Shown: positions 33,131-43,722, numbered from the stretch's first letter. The stretch is 64,000 nucleotides of DNA from Embiotoca jacksoni (GCA_022577435.1 JAKOON010000117.1:1-64000), one strand, 5' to 3'. The notes: a model not told the origin generated them from the sequence alone. Made by a program: numbers and translations.

Positions 33131-33759
33131 ATGGTTTGTTTTTTTGCTTTTTTTTTTCCCTCATCCCAAGTTTCACAGCTAAAAAAAAGCACAGAAAACA
33201 CTCGGTAGATAGAGTTTATCTTTTGAAGGAAGGTGAACGAAGCTGAAGCGCATAAACAAATCCAAATCTGTTGGAAACAAGCAGACTGATTACAACATAC
33301 AACTGGATTTTTATTTATTATCCTAACAAGAGTGCTCATTTATGACTTTAATGAAAAGGATGTCAGTTGTACCTAAAACATTTCAGGCTCCGTCCAGACA
33401 GTTTATGAAATAGTTTTGAAGTTGCAGAAAGACATCTGATCTTATTGAGCAGATTTCTGACTGAAGTAAACAACATATTTTATCTCACAGCTGCTGCATA
33501 TTTTTCGCACCCTCATACTTACAATCCTGTGCCAATTCAAGCAATAAATCAACTAACATTTGTAATAAAAAATAATAGATAACAAAATGTCTTTCAGTGA
33601 ATTTTAAAACATCTTCAGTCACCAAAACTTAAGTTTATCAGCTCAAATATTCCTCTTAAAGCACATGTAGGGTTAAGTTCCTGGAGAGTACCATTATTAG
33701 TGGTCAGATCTAGACCTCCGTGGACCTGACACATCAGCTTTTGAGGTTTCAAATCTTTA
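33131..33759. other. AT-rich non-coding stretch
   Basis: Nothing recognised beyond short T and A runs. Confidence 0.5.
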
Positions 33760-33885
33760 ACTCACCTGCTTACAGCCAAGTGTTCCTGAGCCCATGCAGT
33801 GATTTCCACTAGAGAATGCCGGCTGTTTTGAAAGCGGTGCCACATGAGGGCTCGAAGTTCACGACCATCCAACATTGTTTTTTCG
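33760..33885. mobile_element. Dispersed repeat ('tgttcctgagcccatgcag' type), copy 1
   Basis: 'acagccaagtgttcctgagc' continues as 'ccatgcagtgatttccact', 'aatgccggctgtttt' and 'gtgcca.atgagggctcg'. The same order occurs at 60600-60700. I associate this phrase with a widespread fish DNA-transposon-derived repeat (hAT-like), a family-level guess from memory. Confidence 0.6.
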
Positions 33886-34090
33886 GCTTCGTTCCTTGCA
33901 TCAGACTTTGGGACAAACTGTTGGTGAACAAAATCGTCAACACTCTGCTCACAGCGCATTGACCTGTTGTCATGTTGGAGAGGCCTGTTGCCATGGTGCC
34001 ATGGTGGTTTCAAAAGATGCAACAACAAGACAGGAAACAGAAACAAACTCACAAAGAGGGAAGAAGAAGAGCACAGAAGACTGAATACAG
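33886..34090. other. Unique or repeat-flank sequence
   Basis: Probable continuation of the neighbouring dispersed elements; no gene. Confidence 0.35.
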
Positions 34091-34260
34091 CAGGGAGGGA
34101 AGGACAACGAGGGACAGATTAAACTAATCAGGGGGCGGGGCCAACAATCATACAACGGACAGGGTGTGAAAACAAGACAGACACAAGAGGTGAGTCATCT
34201 CAAAATGAAACAGGAAGCACAAAACCCAGACTGACCTGAAGACTGACCCACTTTAGAAGT
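34091..34260 (+). repeat. Dispersed repeat Family 7 ('gggaaggacaacgagggacag')
   Basis: The core 'gaaggacaacgagggacag' (34099-34117) recurs at 63370 (+), 50332, 51364 and 51397 (all minus). After it come 'ggggcggggcc' and a purine-rich 'acaagacagacacaagagg...aaaatgaaacaggaag' segment that I also associate with this repeat. No coding capacity. Confidence 0.6.
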
Positions 34261-35678
34261 GAAAAGCTTTCAGAAAATCTCCGTCGTGAGATTATGTCTC
34301 TATTTTCTTCCAGTTTTTCAACCCGTCTAATAAACTGACTCTTTGCTGAGGCTCCTCACAGTTTTAAAGGAGGCCTCTGTGAGGCTTCATGTAACATTCA
34401 GAGTCACCGCTCGGTTTATGTGACGCAACCGTTCCCCCTGAGACGGCGGCCTGAGGGAACAAATTACCCATCAGCAGGCGACCGCGGGGCTGATGGTGAT
34501 GTGTTTTTATTTATAGACGGAAAGTGACACGGAAACAGAAAAACGCAGAGAAGCTAACCTGAGTGAAACGAAGCAGCTACACCTGGGAATGATTGACAGC
34601 AGGACAAGGACGGAGGACACCACTCTGCTGGTGGAGGACAGGATGGTGCAGAGACAGCAGTCTGCAGAGAAACACATATAGTCCTCTGAAGACACTTTAT
34701 CACAGTGATCACAGATTTATTTCATCAGGTAATTAGAAACCGGATGGTTAAACCAGCCTTTCACTGCTTTGTGTTGTGGACAATCAGATTTATAGAAACA
34801 CGTACAGATTTATTCAAATTAAAAACTTGAAAAAAAAAATCTTTATTCATAAAAAATTATATATTTAAAATTATTTTTCCAAGAATCTGTGAGTATGCAA
34901 ACAAATAGTCCCCGCCTCTAACTCCACCCCTCACCTGCAGCTCAGGGAAATAGAAAGCCCCGCCCCCAAGATGATAGGATTGGTTCCTTGAGTTTGTGAT
35001 GTATAAAACACTAGTTGTCTGAATCTGTGTTTTTGAGAAATGCTCAGATGTGGTGTTGATGGATTATTTCACTCATGACAGCCTGTAAATAAACAACAAA
35101 AAATAACTAGAATAAGACGACTATTGTTTGTGTTCGTCGCCTCTGGAAGACTGCGGAGGCTCAGCTTCTGGAAGCTGGCCAATCAGATCCGAGTGGGCTG
35201 CAGTCAGAACTAGCGTAGCTTAGCATTGAGAGTGACAGCAGGGAGAACCAGCTTTTCTGTCTCCGTCACACGCAGTGTTAAATCCACACGACAAACAGAA
35301 ACATGGAGATGACAGGAGTTTGAGTTTGTGTCGCTCGATGACCAACTGATGTCTTTTATTCTCGTTCTCAGTGCAAGACTGAAGAATTACAGAATCGCTC
35401 CGTGACAGGAGAACACAGGAAGCAGCAGCCGAGTGAAATCTATCTTCAAACCGACTGTAAATACTCAGTTCATCGCTCGTGACTGTTTCTGATAATCTTC
35501 CCTCCCTCGATCCTCTGACCTCCGACAGTAACGACGATCTCAGAAGAAGAAAGCGCTGAGCAGAGATCTGTCATTGTGTTAATCTGACTATAACCTCCCC
35601 GACATTAAAATAATCAGATTAAAGTCTTTACACAGCTACACTCGCAGTTTCTGTTTAATCTGGTCCAAATCTAATTAT

Positions 35679-35680
<2 letters not shown>
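34261..35680. other. Non-coding stretch
   Basis: 34910-35040 contains 'gaaagccccgcccccaagatg' and 'tgatgtataaaacactag', likely old repeat sequence. The rest is unique. No gene. Confidence 0.4.
34590..34599 (+). promoter_or_regulatory. PBX-MEIS/PREP decamer TGATTGACAG
   Basis: Exact decamer in sequence that does not belong to Family 1. Function is inferred from the motif only. Confidence 0.35.
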
Positions 35681-35743
<63 letters not shown>

Positions 35744-35750
35744 TGTGTGT
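35681..35750. repeat. (GT)n microsatellite
   Basis: GT run of about 70 bp with a single TCT interruption near 35742. Confidence 0.98.
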
Positions 35751-36076
35751 AAATCAGCCGACTGTCGGGGTCACGAGTTCAACCACATAAACTAGTGATG
35801 AAATTAAATTAAACTCTGAGCAGACTGTAAGTCAAATCTGAGTGAATTTTGGAATATTAATAGTGAATTAACATGATATTAACACATGAAAGCGGAGCAG
35901 AGGGAGAGCAGATAATCACTTCCAAACCAAGAGAGAAAGAGCGAGATCGTATCTGGACTCAGTCAGAAGTTCCTCTGATGTTCAGACTCTTTAAGATTTG
36001 AGTTTGACTTTTGTCTTAAAGAGAAATATGGAAAGAATGAAGTCTTTGGATGGAGCTCTTTAAAATTGTACTGTTT
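35751..36076. other. Unique stretch
   Basis: Nothing recognised. Confidence 0.45.
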
Positions 36077-36284
36077 AGGGGGCGCTCAAGCGAGCCATTT
36101 GGCCACGCCCACTCACGACTCCACTAAAATACTAATTTTTTTCCCCGGGAGAGATGTGTGTACCAACTTTCAGGAGTTTTTGAATATGATAAAGCCTCCA
36201 AAAATGAAGTTGTTTGTGGAGAATCATAATAATCACTTGGATAACAACAGGGCTATCGCACCATTCGGAGCTCGGGCTCTAACC
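36077..36284 (+). repeat. Teleost dispersed repeat ('cgcaccattcggagctcggg' type)
   Basis: It starts with 'taggggggcgctcaagcgagc', passes 'tggccacgccc', 'taccaactttcaggagttttt' and 'ataataatcacttgg', and ends with 'gggctatcgcaccattcgg' and 'gctcgggct'. I recall this order as one of the most frequent short repeats in teleost genomes. The class is uncertain. Confidence 0.7.
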
Positions 36285-36347
36285 AGAACCACCACCAACC
36301 AGTCAGGTCGCAGTTTACAACCACATCTTTCCCAGACTCATAAATCT

Positions 36348-36646
36348 GATGTGAACACAAAATTGTTGCCATGACAACAGACGATGCTTCAAATTTGGAT
36401 GTTGCTGCAAAGAAGCTGCGGATCCTAAAACATGGATCCTTCACACACGTTCAATCCGACGCGCAGAAGATCTGTTCAATCACATCCTTGAGTCCAAGTG
36501 AACGTTTGTGCCAAATTTTTAGAAGTTGTCTTCATGCGTTCCTGAAATAATTATGTATGAATATCATCCCATATGAATGGGACGGTGTGAGGTCACTATG
36601 ACCATGACCTTTGACCCCCAAATATTTGACAACTTCATCCCTGGGA
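36348..36646 (+). repeat. Teleost dispersed repeat ('tgtgaacacaaaattgttgcc' type)
   Basis: Contains 'gatgtgaacacaaaattgtt', 'ttgagtccaagtgaacgttt', 'gcgttcctgaaataat', 'gaatgggacggtgtgagg' and 'gaccatgacctttgaccc'. These are familiar words of a very common fish repeat. It carries a DR1-type site, TGACCTTTGACCC, at 36605-36617. Confidence 0.7.
36605..36617 (-). promoter_or_regulatory. Repeat-borne DR1 site
   Basis: TGACCTTTGACCC is the complement of GGGTCA-A-AGGTCA. It is internal to the dispersed repeat, so it is probably present in many copies genome-wide. Confidence 0.4.
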
Positions 36647-37208
36647 TTTCTGACTCTATATTTACGTTACATGTCAGTTTCTCGTTTTCACTCCCTTCCT
36701 GTCTCCCTAAACTCTTCACATGTACCTGCAGCAGTTTATATCCTCGGTGTTCTCTGGGTCTGCTCTGTTTACTGAGAGGTAGCAGCTTTTTATATGCGAG
36801 ACATATTTGTTGCTTTTAATATGCATTTTTGTGCCTGCGAGTATCAATAAAGTCTGAACTGAAACTAAGCAGATTATCCGGAGAGGCTCTGTGGGTCGGC
36901 AGGTCTTGTTTCTGCTATTCTCCCCACAGCTAAAATAAATAAATAAACTTTATCCCTGTTTCAGTGGACACAGGCAACAAACAGTGCAGCGGGTGGAATC
37001 GTAAATTCGTTTTTTTTAACCTGAGAAAAGCAGGAATCAGAGAGGTTATCTGAGGATGTGCATCTGTGAGCTCCTCGGGGGCGAAGAGGCGAGCGGCTGA
37101 TAAAGTGTCCGAGTGTCGAAAAAAGAGAGAAAAACATGAGCGGATGGACGAACTCCAGCAGCAGCAGGTTGGACTGCTCATTAATTATGAAGCCTAATCA
37201 GTGCTCTC

Positions 37209-37212
<4 letters not shown>
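36647..37212. other. Non-coding; possible cleavage/polyadenylation-like end
   Basis: An AATAAA with 'agtatcaataaagtctgaac' (36840-36859) could be the 3' end of a retroposon or of an unrecognised transcript. No coding sequence lies upstream in the same strand. The rest is unique. Confidence 0.35.
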
Positions 37213-37288
<76 letters not shown>

Positions 37289-37337
37289 TGTGTGAGTGTG
37301 AGTGTGTGTGTGTGTGTGAGTGTGAGTGTGTGTGTGT
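37213..37337. repeat. (GT)n microsatellite with GAGTG variants
   Basis: About 75 bp of pure GT followed by about 50 bp in which GAGTG interruptions recur. Confidence 0.97.
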
Positions 37338-37481
37338 TATTGAGTGGTCCGGCCCAACCTCTGGCTGCTCGCCTCCTCAGCAGGATGAAATCTGTTTTCC
37401 CTGAAGACCTCCTGAACCACAAACACCTGGAAGTAACTTCATCGAAACAACAGCAGCGTGTCACATCACCGCTCTGACGGG

Positions 37482-37648
37482 AGACAGACAGACAGACAGG
37501 CAGACAGACAGACAGACAGACAGGCAGACAGGCAGACAGACAGACAGGCAGACAGACAGACAGACAGACAGACAGACAGGCAGACAGACAGGCAGACAGA
37601 CAGACAGACAGACAGACAGACAGGCAGACAGACAGGCAGACAGACAGG
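37482..37648. repeat. (CAGA)n/(CAGG)n tetranucleotide array
   Basis: About 167 bp made of CAGA units with CAGG units at irregular intervals, giving higher-order blocks such as (CAGA)3CAGG. It has no unique spacers, so it is not a CRISPR array. Confidence 0.97.
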
Positions 37649-38149
37649 ACTTCTGATTCTCCTGATCAAACATAAAAACGTTCGAATGGTTCGAATCAGA
37701 GCTGCAGACAACAGATACAGGTTCTGTTCCACACGTATGAAAACGTTCGCAAGTTCCTGCAGATCCTCGACAGTTAAACCGCTGCATTCATTTTTCACTT
37801 GCAGCTCTGATGACTCTCCTCACAGCTGGAACATCAATCAATAAATCAATCAGCTGCTCAAAGTTGATCTATTTAACTTCTTTTGTGCAGGTAAGTGCAA
37901 CTCAAACTCCTGTACATGTAAATAGTAAAACATTATTGACGCAATTACTCAGATGATACTCAAGAAGTTGGACCGGTCGACGCACACGGCCGGTTCTTTG
38001 TTGTTGTCCGTTTTCTGGCTGCTAAACGTTGTCTGCTACAAACGACACTTCGTCCCGGCGGTGGTCTCCGTGGGTGATGACGAGGTCGTGTGTCGCTCTT
38101 CTGTATTCAGACAGCAGATACAGAGCAGATTTTCTGGATTTTCTCTGCC
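37649..38149. other. Unique stretch
   Basis: No gene recognised. Frames through 38020-38150 are open on both strands because of moderate CpG content. Confidence 0.4.
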
Positions 38150-38260
38150 ATGTTGTCTCTTTGTTGTTGTCACGTGAACGCTCTAAACCGGGAAGTCTGA
38201 GTTTACCAAAGCAGAACCTTCCGACTTCCCAGCTGCCTGAACGCACCATTTGTTCATAAT
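38150..38260. repeat. Possible dispersed repeat fragment
   Basis: 'ccatgttgtctctttgttg' followed by 'cttccgacttcccagctgcc' and 'tgaacgca' resembles a phrase I have seen as a fish repeat. There is no second copy in the window, so this is weak. Confidence 0.3.
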
Positions 38261-38819
38261 GGAAGAAAGTGTTGTGGTGATGTCACACATGAAGGAACAT
38301 CTGCACCTCCTCAGTCGAGCACGGTGTAGTTTTGCAGGTTGCCAGCTGCTACAGTAGCTCAGTTATTCAGCAGCGGTGGGTTCGTGCAGGATGTCGGGTG
38401 TTGTGCATGCAGCGACGCAGCGATTATGATTATTCTCTTGAACCAATCAGTGCTCTGCAGTGTTTTCACATAGTTTTTTTTTTTGTCTCGGCTCACTTGA
38501 GCCTCAACGGAGGTGAAACAAAAATTATTATATTAGTGTAGTAATAGTCACAACCTTTGCCCGATGGAAAACGATAAAAGCGAGCAGAGTAAAGCTGAGT
38601 CAGTGAATAAAAAAAGCTGAAGTGAGGATCCAAGCAGATACCAGCCTGGAAAAAAGCACCATCTCCCATCTCTTCCTTCAAACATCCAGGTTTCATTCTA
38701 ATTTAAGAACATTCGATGTCGGGTCGGACGAGTCCCGAGTCAGCGTCTTTCAGAAGATCACAGACACACTCCTGACAAACTAATGAGCAGCGTGAACGGC
38801 AGCACAAACACTGCTCACA
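38261..38819. other. Unique stretch
   Basis: No gene or repeat recognised. Confidence 0.45.
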
Positions 38820-39200
38820 GCAGCTACTGTATATGCAACGTCCACACTGGATAACAAGCGAGCAGGAGAGATCATGTCAGATCCAAAATCGATGGCGGAT
38901 TGTGTTTAGCGCGAGCTGCTAGGTCGGCTAATGAGAGTCAAAAGCTTTGTCACTCAAAGGTCAGTCTCCGCGGAGCTCGGCACCAATCTGCCTCCAGGCT
39001 TTAATTGGGAGCAGTGGGGCGAGTGATGTACAACACCAGCAGAGCAGAGCTCCGTCAGCTGCAGCTGCACCGACTCCCGTCCAGCTGTTTTTACACCTTC
39101 ATTTCTCCGGGGAGGGCGGTCGACCTGCGAACACCAACGGCACTAATCAAACCGGCGGCTGCAGCTCTGAGTCCACTCTGAGTTTATGTTCCTCTGCTCT
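38820..39200. other. Unique CNE-like block
   Basis: Non-repetitive, with 'tcggctaatgagagtcaaaag', 'aggctttaattgggagcag' and 'ggcggattgtgtttagcgcg'. Its style matches other candidate regulatory blocks in the window. No protein signal. Confidence 0.3.
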
Positions 39201-40367
39201 CTTACTTTTAGATGCGTCGGTCACTTTCTGTCGCTTTCAAGGCTCAAACTGGCAGAAAAGAACAAACAGGAGACGAAGCTTTCAGAGACGGATGTTTTCT
39301 AAGAGTTTCCGAAACGTTTCAGCAAATTTAGACGTATTTTACATGAAATTCTCTCTTGTTTTCAAACATTGCAGAGTTGTATTAAATGTATTACTTTATT
39401 AGGGTCAAAGCTGCCCCTTGTCAGCGTCACATTTCTCCGAATAAAAGTTGCTCTCAGCTACTTTCTAAATGGCTCCCGAGAAGGAATTCCTTCAGCAGCA
39501 TTTAAGAGGAGTCCTGATGGTGAGATGATATTTTGTCGCCGTGGCCCCGGCTTTGTAACGAGCCTCACCGTGTGGCTGCAGACTTTTTTTTTTCCTTTTT
39601 ATCACTTGACTCCAAGATGTCTAATTCAAACAGATCTGAAGCAACCCGAGGTGCTCTGTTTCTGTGCCTGGTAGGTAAAAGGCAGATTGCTGTTTGAAAT
39701 TTTAATTTACACCGTGAATGTCACGAAAGCGTCCTTTTAAAATGCTTCACTGAAGAGCACTTGGCCTTCACGCTACGGTTCAAGATTCAGCCGCCATTCG
39801 AGAGGAACTGAAGAGAGCTGTAATGTTTGCAGCCTCACACTGTGTCTTACTGCACTGAAGAACGCTCCATTTAAACCAAAGCAGCTGCAGCGCAAACGGA
39901 AAACCTCGAATACTGAGAGCCAAAAAGTGCCGAGGTGGATTCCTGCAGAGACCAAAACCAACAGACTCACAGAAACAGGTAACTAATGACAGGACGAGGA
40001 TCATGCTCTGTGGAGCCGCTGAAAACTGTTTGGTCTGTAAAATGTGAGGAAATACTGAAAAATGCTTCTTCAACAACTGAAAAATATACATTTAAAATCA
40101 AATCTGACAAATAAAAGAAGCCTGAAATACTCTTTAGTTGGGAAGGGATCATGATTTTTGAATATGAGGATAGTCATTAAACATTTTTAAAAGTTGATTA
40201 CTATATACTTATTTACCCAGTTTTTTTACTGCCGCCTGGTTGTAATGCGATGCTCCCGTCAGAAGGTGGGAGTAACCAAATTAAACAAATATCAATGTTT
40301 AAAATGCTGAATGTACTTTTTAACTTGAGTCAACTCGATATTGCAGCAAAAACCGTGTAATACCCCG
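39201..40367. other. Non-coding; CNE-like part 39370-39720
   Basis: 39370-39720 is unique with 'tgtattactttattagggtc', 'ctactttctaaatggctcccg' and 'agcatttaagaggagtcctg'. Downstream to 40360 is AT-rich unique sequence. No gene. Confidence 0.35.
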
Positions 40368-40682
40368 TCAGTCCACTAGAGGACACCGTGTCACTTTTAA
40401 CGCCTGACCGAGGCAAAACTTGACCCTTAAACGCCTTCGCTTTGGCACCAAAAACCACGTGTTTCAGAAAAAGATCACAGTTTGGGATAAAATAAGTCAT
40501 TTTAAGTAAGTAATGATGCGAAAGTAAAAACGTTATATTACAAACCAACCCACGTCATTTTTGAGGTGAATGTCCCGTGTTTGCTTCAGCCAACACCTGT
40601 CCATGGTCATACATGCGTGTACTTTTCACGCTTAACCGAGCCAATACGTGACAAACTGCCACAGTGCCTTCTAGTGGACTGA
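40368..40682. mobile_element. MITE-like element with perfect 13-bp terminal inverted repeats
   Basis: The left end TCAGTCCACTAGA (40368-40380) is the exact complement of the right end TCTAGTGGACTGA (40670-40682). The 315-bp body has no open frame of note and holds an internal direct repeat ('cttttaacgcctgaccgagg' near 40394 and 'cttttcacgcttaaccgagc' near 40622). Size, TIRs and lack of coding identify a non-autonomous DNA transposon. No clear target-site duplication is visible, so the superfamily is open. Confidence 0.7.
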
Positions 40683-41320
40683 TGTATGCACTACACAATT
40701 CAGCTCCGGATGCGAGTCACCAGTAATTTCTTTGAGGCGATGTCCCTCCACTACAATCCTCAAGGAAATGTTTCTACTGCTTTTACTTGCTTTTTGCTGA
40801 TTAAACGTTTAGACAGAAAACATAATGATCCGCTATTAAAAACTAACGCAGCAAATTACCTGGCAGTATGTAAAGGAGTTGAATGTTGGCTTCACTTTGA
40901 TCGCCGCCACATTAAAATGTTGTTTCTCTTTTACGGCATCAGCAAAAACATCATGAATAATTAATATAACAATCTGAGGGGGGCTATTCTGCACCGTGTT
41001 ACTGTATTTTGCTGTTAATTTGTCTTTATGGTTCGTGACATCTGAAAACCAAGACTTCCTGCAGGAATATAATCAGATACATTCAGAGTTACAATTATCC
41101 AGCAATTATCTTCACAAGGGAAAAAAAAAGAACAGAAGCAGATATTAGTCTGAAAAAATAAACATGATTTTCTGCATCCGTATCCTCTTAATTATCTCAC
41201 GGCTGCTCAGATTTAGCTCATGACCTCTGATGTAATTAGCTACACAGAGACCCCTCCTCCATTTAAAGCAGGTCTCTGCACACACAGCTCATATGAACTG
41301 CAGCAAACACGTTAGCTGTG
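40683..41320. other. Unique AT-rich CNE-like block
   Basis: 40960-41260 contains 'catgaataattaatataac', 'tacaattatccagcaattatc', 'cttaattatctcacgg' and 'gatgtaattagctac'. Repeated TAATTA/ATTATC cores in unique sequence suggest homeodomain-type regulatory DNA. No gene. Confidence 0.3.
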
Positions 41321-41329
41321 AAGTGAACC

Positions 41330-41450
41330 CGAAAGGTCGGGACCTAGTCTGCAGCAACTGGGTTTCTTTTTATTGTGTTGCTGTCCGTCACTCCAAGACC
41401 CATTGTGTGGATGTGACATATTTGGGGGCTCGCCCGGGACTACTTTTTTG
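41330..41450 (+). mobile_element. Retroviral LTR-end fragment with a tRNA-Pro-type primer binding site
   Basis: TGGGGGCTCGCCCGGGAC (41423-41440) matches the tRNA-Pro primer binding site of vertebrate retroviruses at 16 of 18 positions, and the CCA-complementary TGG is intact. The preceding 'gtgtggatgtgaca' ends in CA a few bases before it, as a 5' LTR would. Upstream 'cgaaaggtcgggacc' could be U5. No gag, pol or env frame follows, so this is only a relic. The left LTR edge cannot be set. Confidence 0.5.
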
Positions 41451-41924
41451 ACATAGGGCTGCATTTGTCTTTCATTTACTGTAAATCCAGCTGCACAGCT
41501 GGCAGAAATAAAACAGGAGACAGTGAAGAAATTAGAAATGTTTTGAAGGAAATGAAAAAAAATTCAGAATGACCCTGTAATTAACCTCCACAAAAATAAA
41601 AATAAATCTTAATTTTGAGTGCTGTGGGGTCAATAAGAAACAAACCAGCTGCTGGTAGGTTCAATAGATGGCAGATGTGATTAATAACAGTAAAAGATAA
41701 AGAACAGAGCACTGAAATAATTAAAAAAAATGTTTCCGAAGGTACCTTTTGAAGATTAAAAGTCGTGTTTTTTTAAGTGTCAGGAGTTCATAAAACAAAA
41801 AGAAAAAAGTATTTTCCTTGAAGCCTAAAATACAAAATTCTTTAAAATGAAGAAAAATGAAAACGAAACAACAAAATCAGGAGGATTTGATCCAGTCAAC
41901 GTTCAAACCAGCTGGGAAACTCCC

Positions 41925-41925
<1 letters not shown>
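41451..41925. other. A-rich non-coding stretch
   Basis: Poly-A-rich unique sequence. Nothing resembling retroviral coding sequence follows the primer-site-like motif. Confidence 0.5.

Positions 41926-42018
<93 letters not shown>
41926..42018. repeat. (GT)n microsatellite
   Basis: Uninterrupted GT run of about 93 bp. Confidence 0.98.
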
Positions 42019-42021
<3 letters not shown>

Positions 42022-42827
42022 CAGTAGGTGGGAAGCAGTGAAGCTTCCCAGCAGAAATCAGGGTTAATAAAATGAAGTTCCAGCCTGTCGGGCAGATAAT
42101 CAGACACGCGTAGTTCATCTCAGATGAAACTGAAGCTTTTTAACTCAGAGCTGAGAGAAGAAGCGAAGGCAGCGCCAACTTCATTCAGACCTGAAGCCCA
42201 AACATCTCTGCACCGTGACCTGTTAGTCCAAGTAATAAAATCTGAAGTTAGATTAAAGATACTTTGTTGAACAGCGAAAACAGTAAAAGTTGACGTCTTC
42301 AAATTCACTTCGACACTCGTTTGTTTTGTTCGAGATTTTGTCCGAAACCCACAAACGTCCCTCCAGCTCACTGTTGACGACGTCTTCGCCCTCGGTTGAC
42401 ATCATGTCTTTCAGAGGCTATAGCAGCTCAATTTTAAAGCTGCGGTAAAGATACTGGTTTCATATGAAATAAAAGGGAACCACAAATCCCTCTAAAGATC
42501 CTCTGCCCCCAAAGAAGTTAAAGTTATGAAATTATGGCGTCAGATTTATGTTACGAGTGCGATAAATCTGGCTCGAGCAAATTAAGTTTTTTCACGTGTC
42601 AGTCATACGATATAAATTCTCACACACGTTGTACAGTCAGCTGTCAGTCAGAAACGGTGACAGGCAAAGAATTGACCTGCATATATAAGAACACTCTCGC
42701 AGGTTCACTCTAATCTCGAAGTTGAGTTCTGCTCATGAGAATCTACCGAATTTTTGACAATTTGTGGCCAGAAACCAAAAAGGCCCTGACCCTCTTCTGA
42801 TTGGTCAACACTAACTATAAGCTTTGG
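42019..42827. other. Non-coding unique stretch
   Basis: No recognised repeat or gene. Confidence 0.45.
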
Positions 42828-42945
42828 TCCATAGACTGCAAAGACACATTTTCGTACCTTCCAGGTCTGAAAGCTGAAGCCAAAGCAGAAGTGCCTTTTA
42901 AGTGCAATACCACCAAGGGCCACTAGGGGACAAAACTAGCTGCTA
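42828..42945 (+). mobile_element. Dispersed repeat Family 1, 5' fragment
   Basis: 'ggtccatagactgcaaagac', 'gctgaagccaaagcagaag', 'gtgcaataccaccaagggc' and 'cactaggggac' parallel the start of copy B at 8730-8800. It stops after the CACTAGGGG core. Confidence 0.55.
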
Positions 42946-43129
42946 AAAGAGGCTAAAAAGCTCTTTAGTAAGGTCTCGACTTTCTTCTTTTCTTTTCTTC
43001 TCTTTCCATCGCTGCCTCTGAACCCCTCAGTGTGTCCGGTGTTTGAAAAGTTTCTGTTCAGTCTTCTGCAGCGGATCAACATATAATCTTTATTATTATT
43101 GAACCCATTTCCAGTCGTCCTGCCTGCTG
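42946..43129. other. Unique stretch
   Basis: Short T/C-rich segment (42980-43010) and unique sequence. Confidence 0.45.
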
Positions 43130-43560
43130 GAGCGAACACGCCACCACGCTCGACCGCGCCTCATCCGGCGCCGTGACACCCGTCCGTCCATTTAACTCTG
43201 CATCCACACGGCGGCGGTGGTCCGGAGCGCTAACACGCCTGGCCGCTCCGGCATGCGGCCCGTCGGCTCCAGCTCGGCGCCGGCGTTGGAGCGGGAAGCG
43301 GGTTAACGCCTTAATCCGAGCGACGGATCCGTCCGGCGGCGGCGGCGCAGCCACGCGTGCAGCAGACGGTTAGACTTTGGCAATCTGCAAGAGGCGAGGT
43401 GTTCAATTCCAGCGCCGAGAGGGGCCAAGAGGCGTATCTGATGACGGATTCGATTCTGTAACCCCCGGCGCTGGCAGAGCGGGAGAGCGGCCGCGGCGGT
43501 GACGGCGCCGAGCCGCAAGGCATCAGGCAGAGTCAGCCACCGTGCAGCCGCTCTCATCTC
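43130..43560. other. CpG-island-like block
   Basis: The highest CpG density in the window: many CG dinucleotides, GCGGCGG and CGGCGCC words, and open frames on both strands. It is unique in the window. A CpG island implies a promoter or a developmental-gene regulatory block. No convincing initiator, splice donor or conserved peptide was found, so no gene is called. Confidence 0.5.
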
Positions 43561-43599
43561 CCCACTCAGAGACGGAGAGCGGCGGGCGGAGGTGTGGAG

Positions 43600-43722
43600 C
43601 TGGGGGTGGAGTGGGTGGAGTGGGTGGAGGGGGGGGCCTCTTCCCCTCCCCTCCCCTCCCCCCTCCACCACCACCAAAAAGCCTCTGGCTGGATGTCACA
43701 CCCCCCCCCCCCTCCTCACTCT
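43600..43722. repeat. G-rich then C-rich low-complexity tract
   Basis: GGGTGGA repeats (43604-43639) end in a G run, followed by CCCCTCCC-type sequence (43643-43670) and another C run (43701-43713). The G and C blocks could pair or form quadruplex/i-motif structures. Confidence 0.8.

Noticed and set aside
37482..37648. CAGA/CAGG array considered as a CRISPR-like array
   Set aside because: There are no unique spacers of constant length, and the DNA is vertebrate. It is a tetranucleotide microsatellite.
41451..41925. Retroviral gag start after the primer-site-like motif
   Set aside because: The sequence after the motif is A-rich with no long frame or recognisable gag features.
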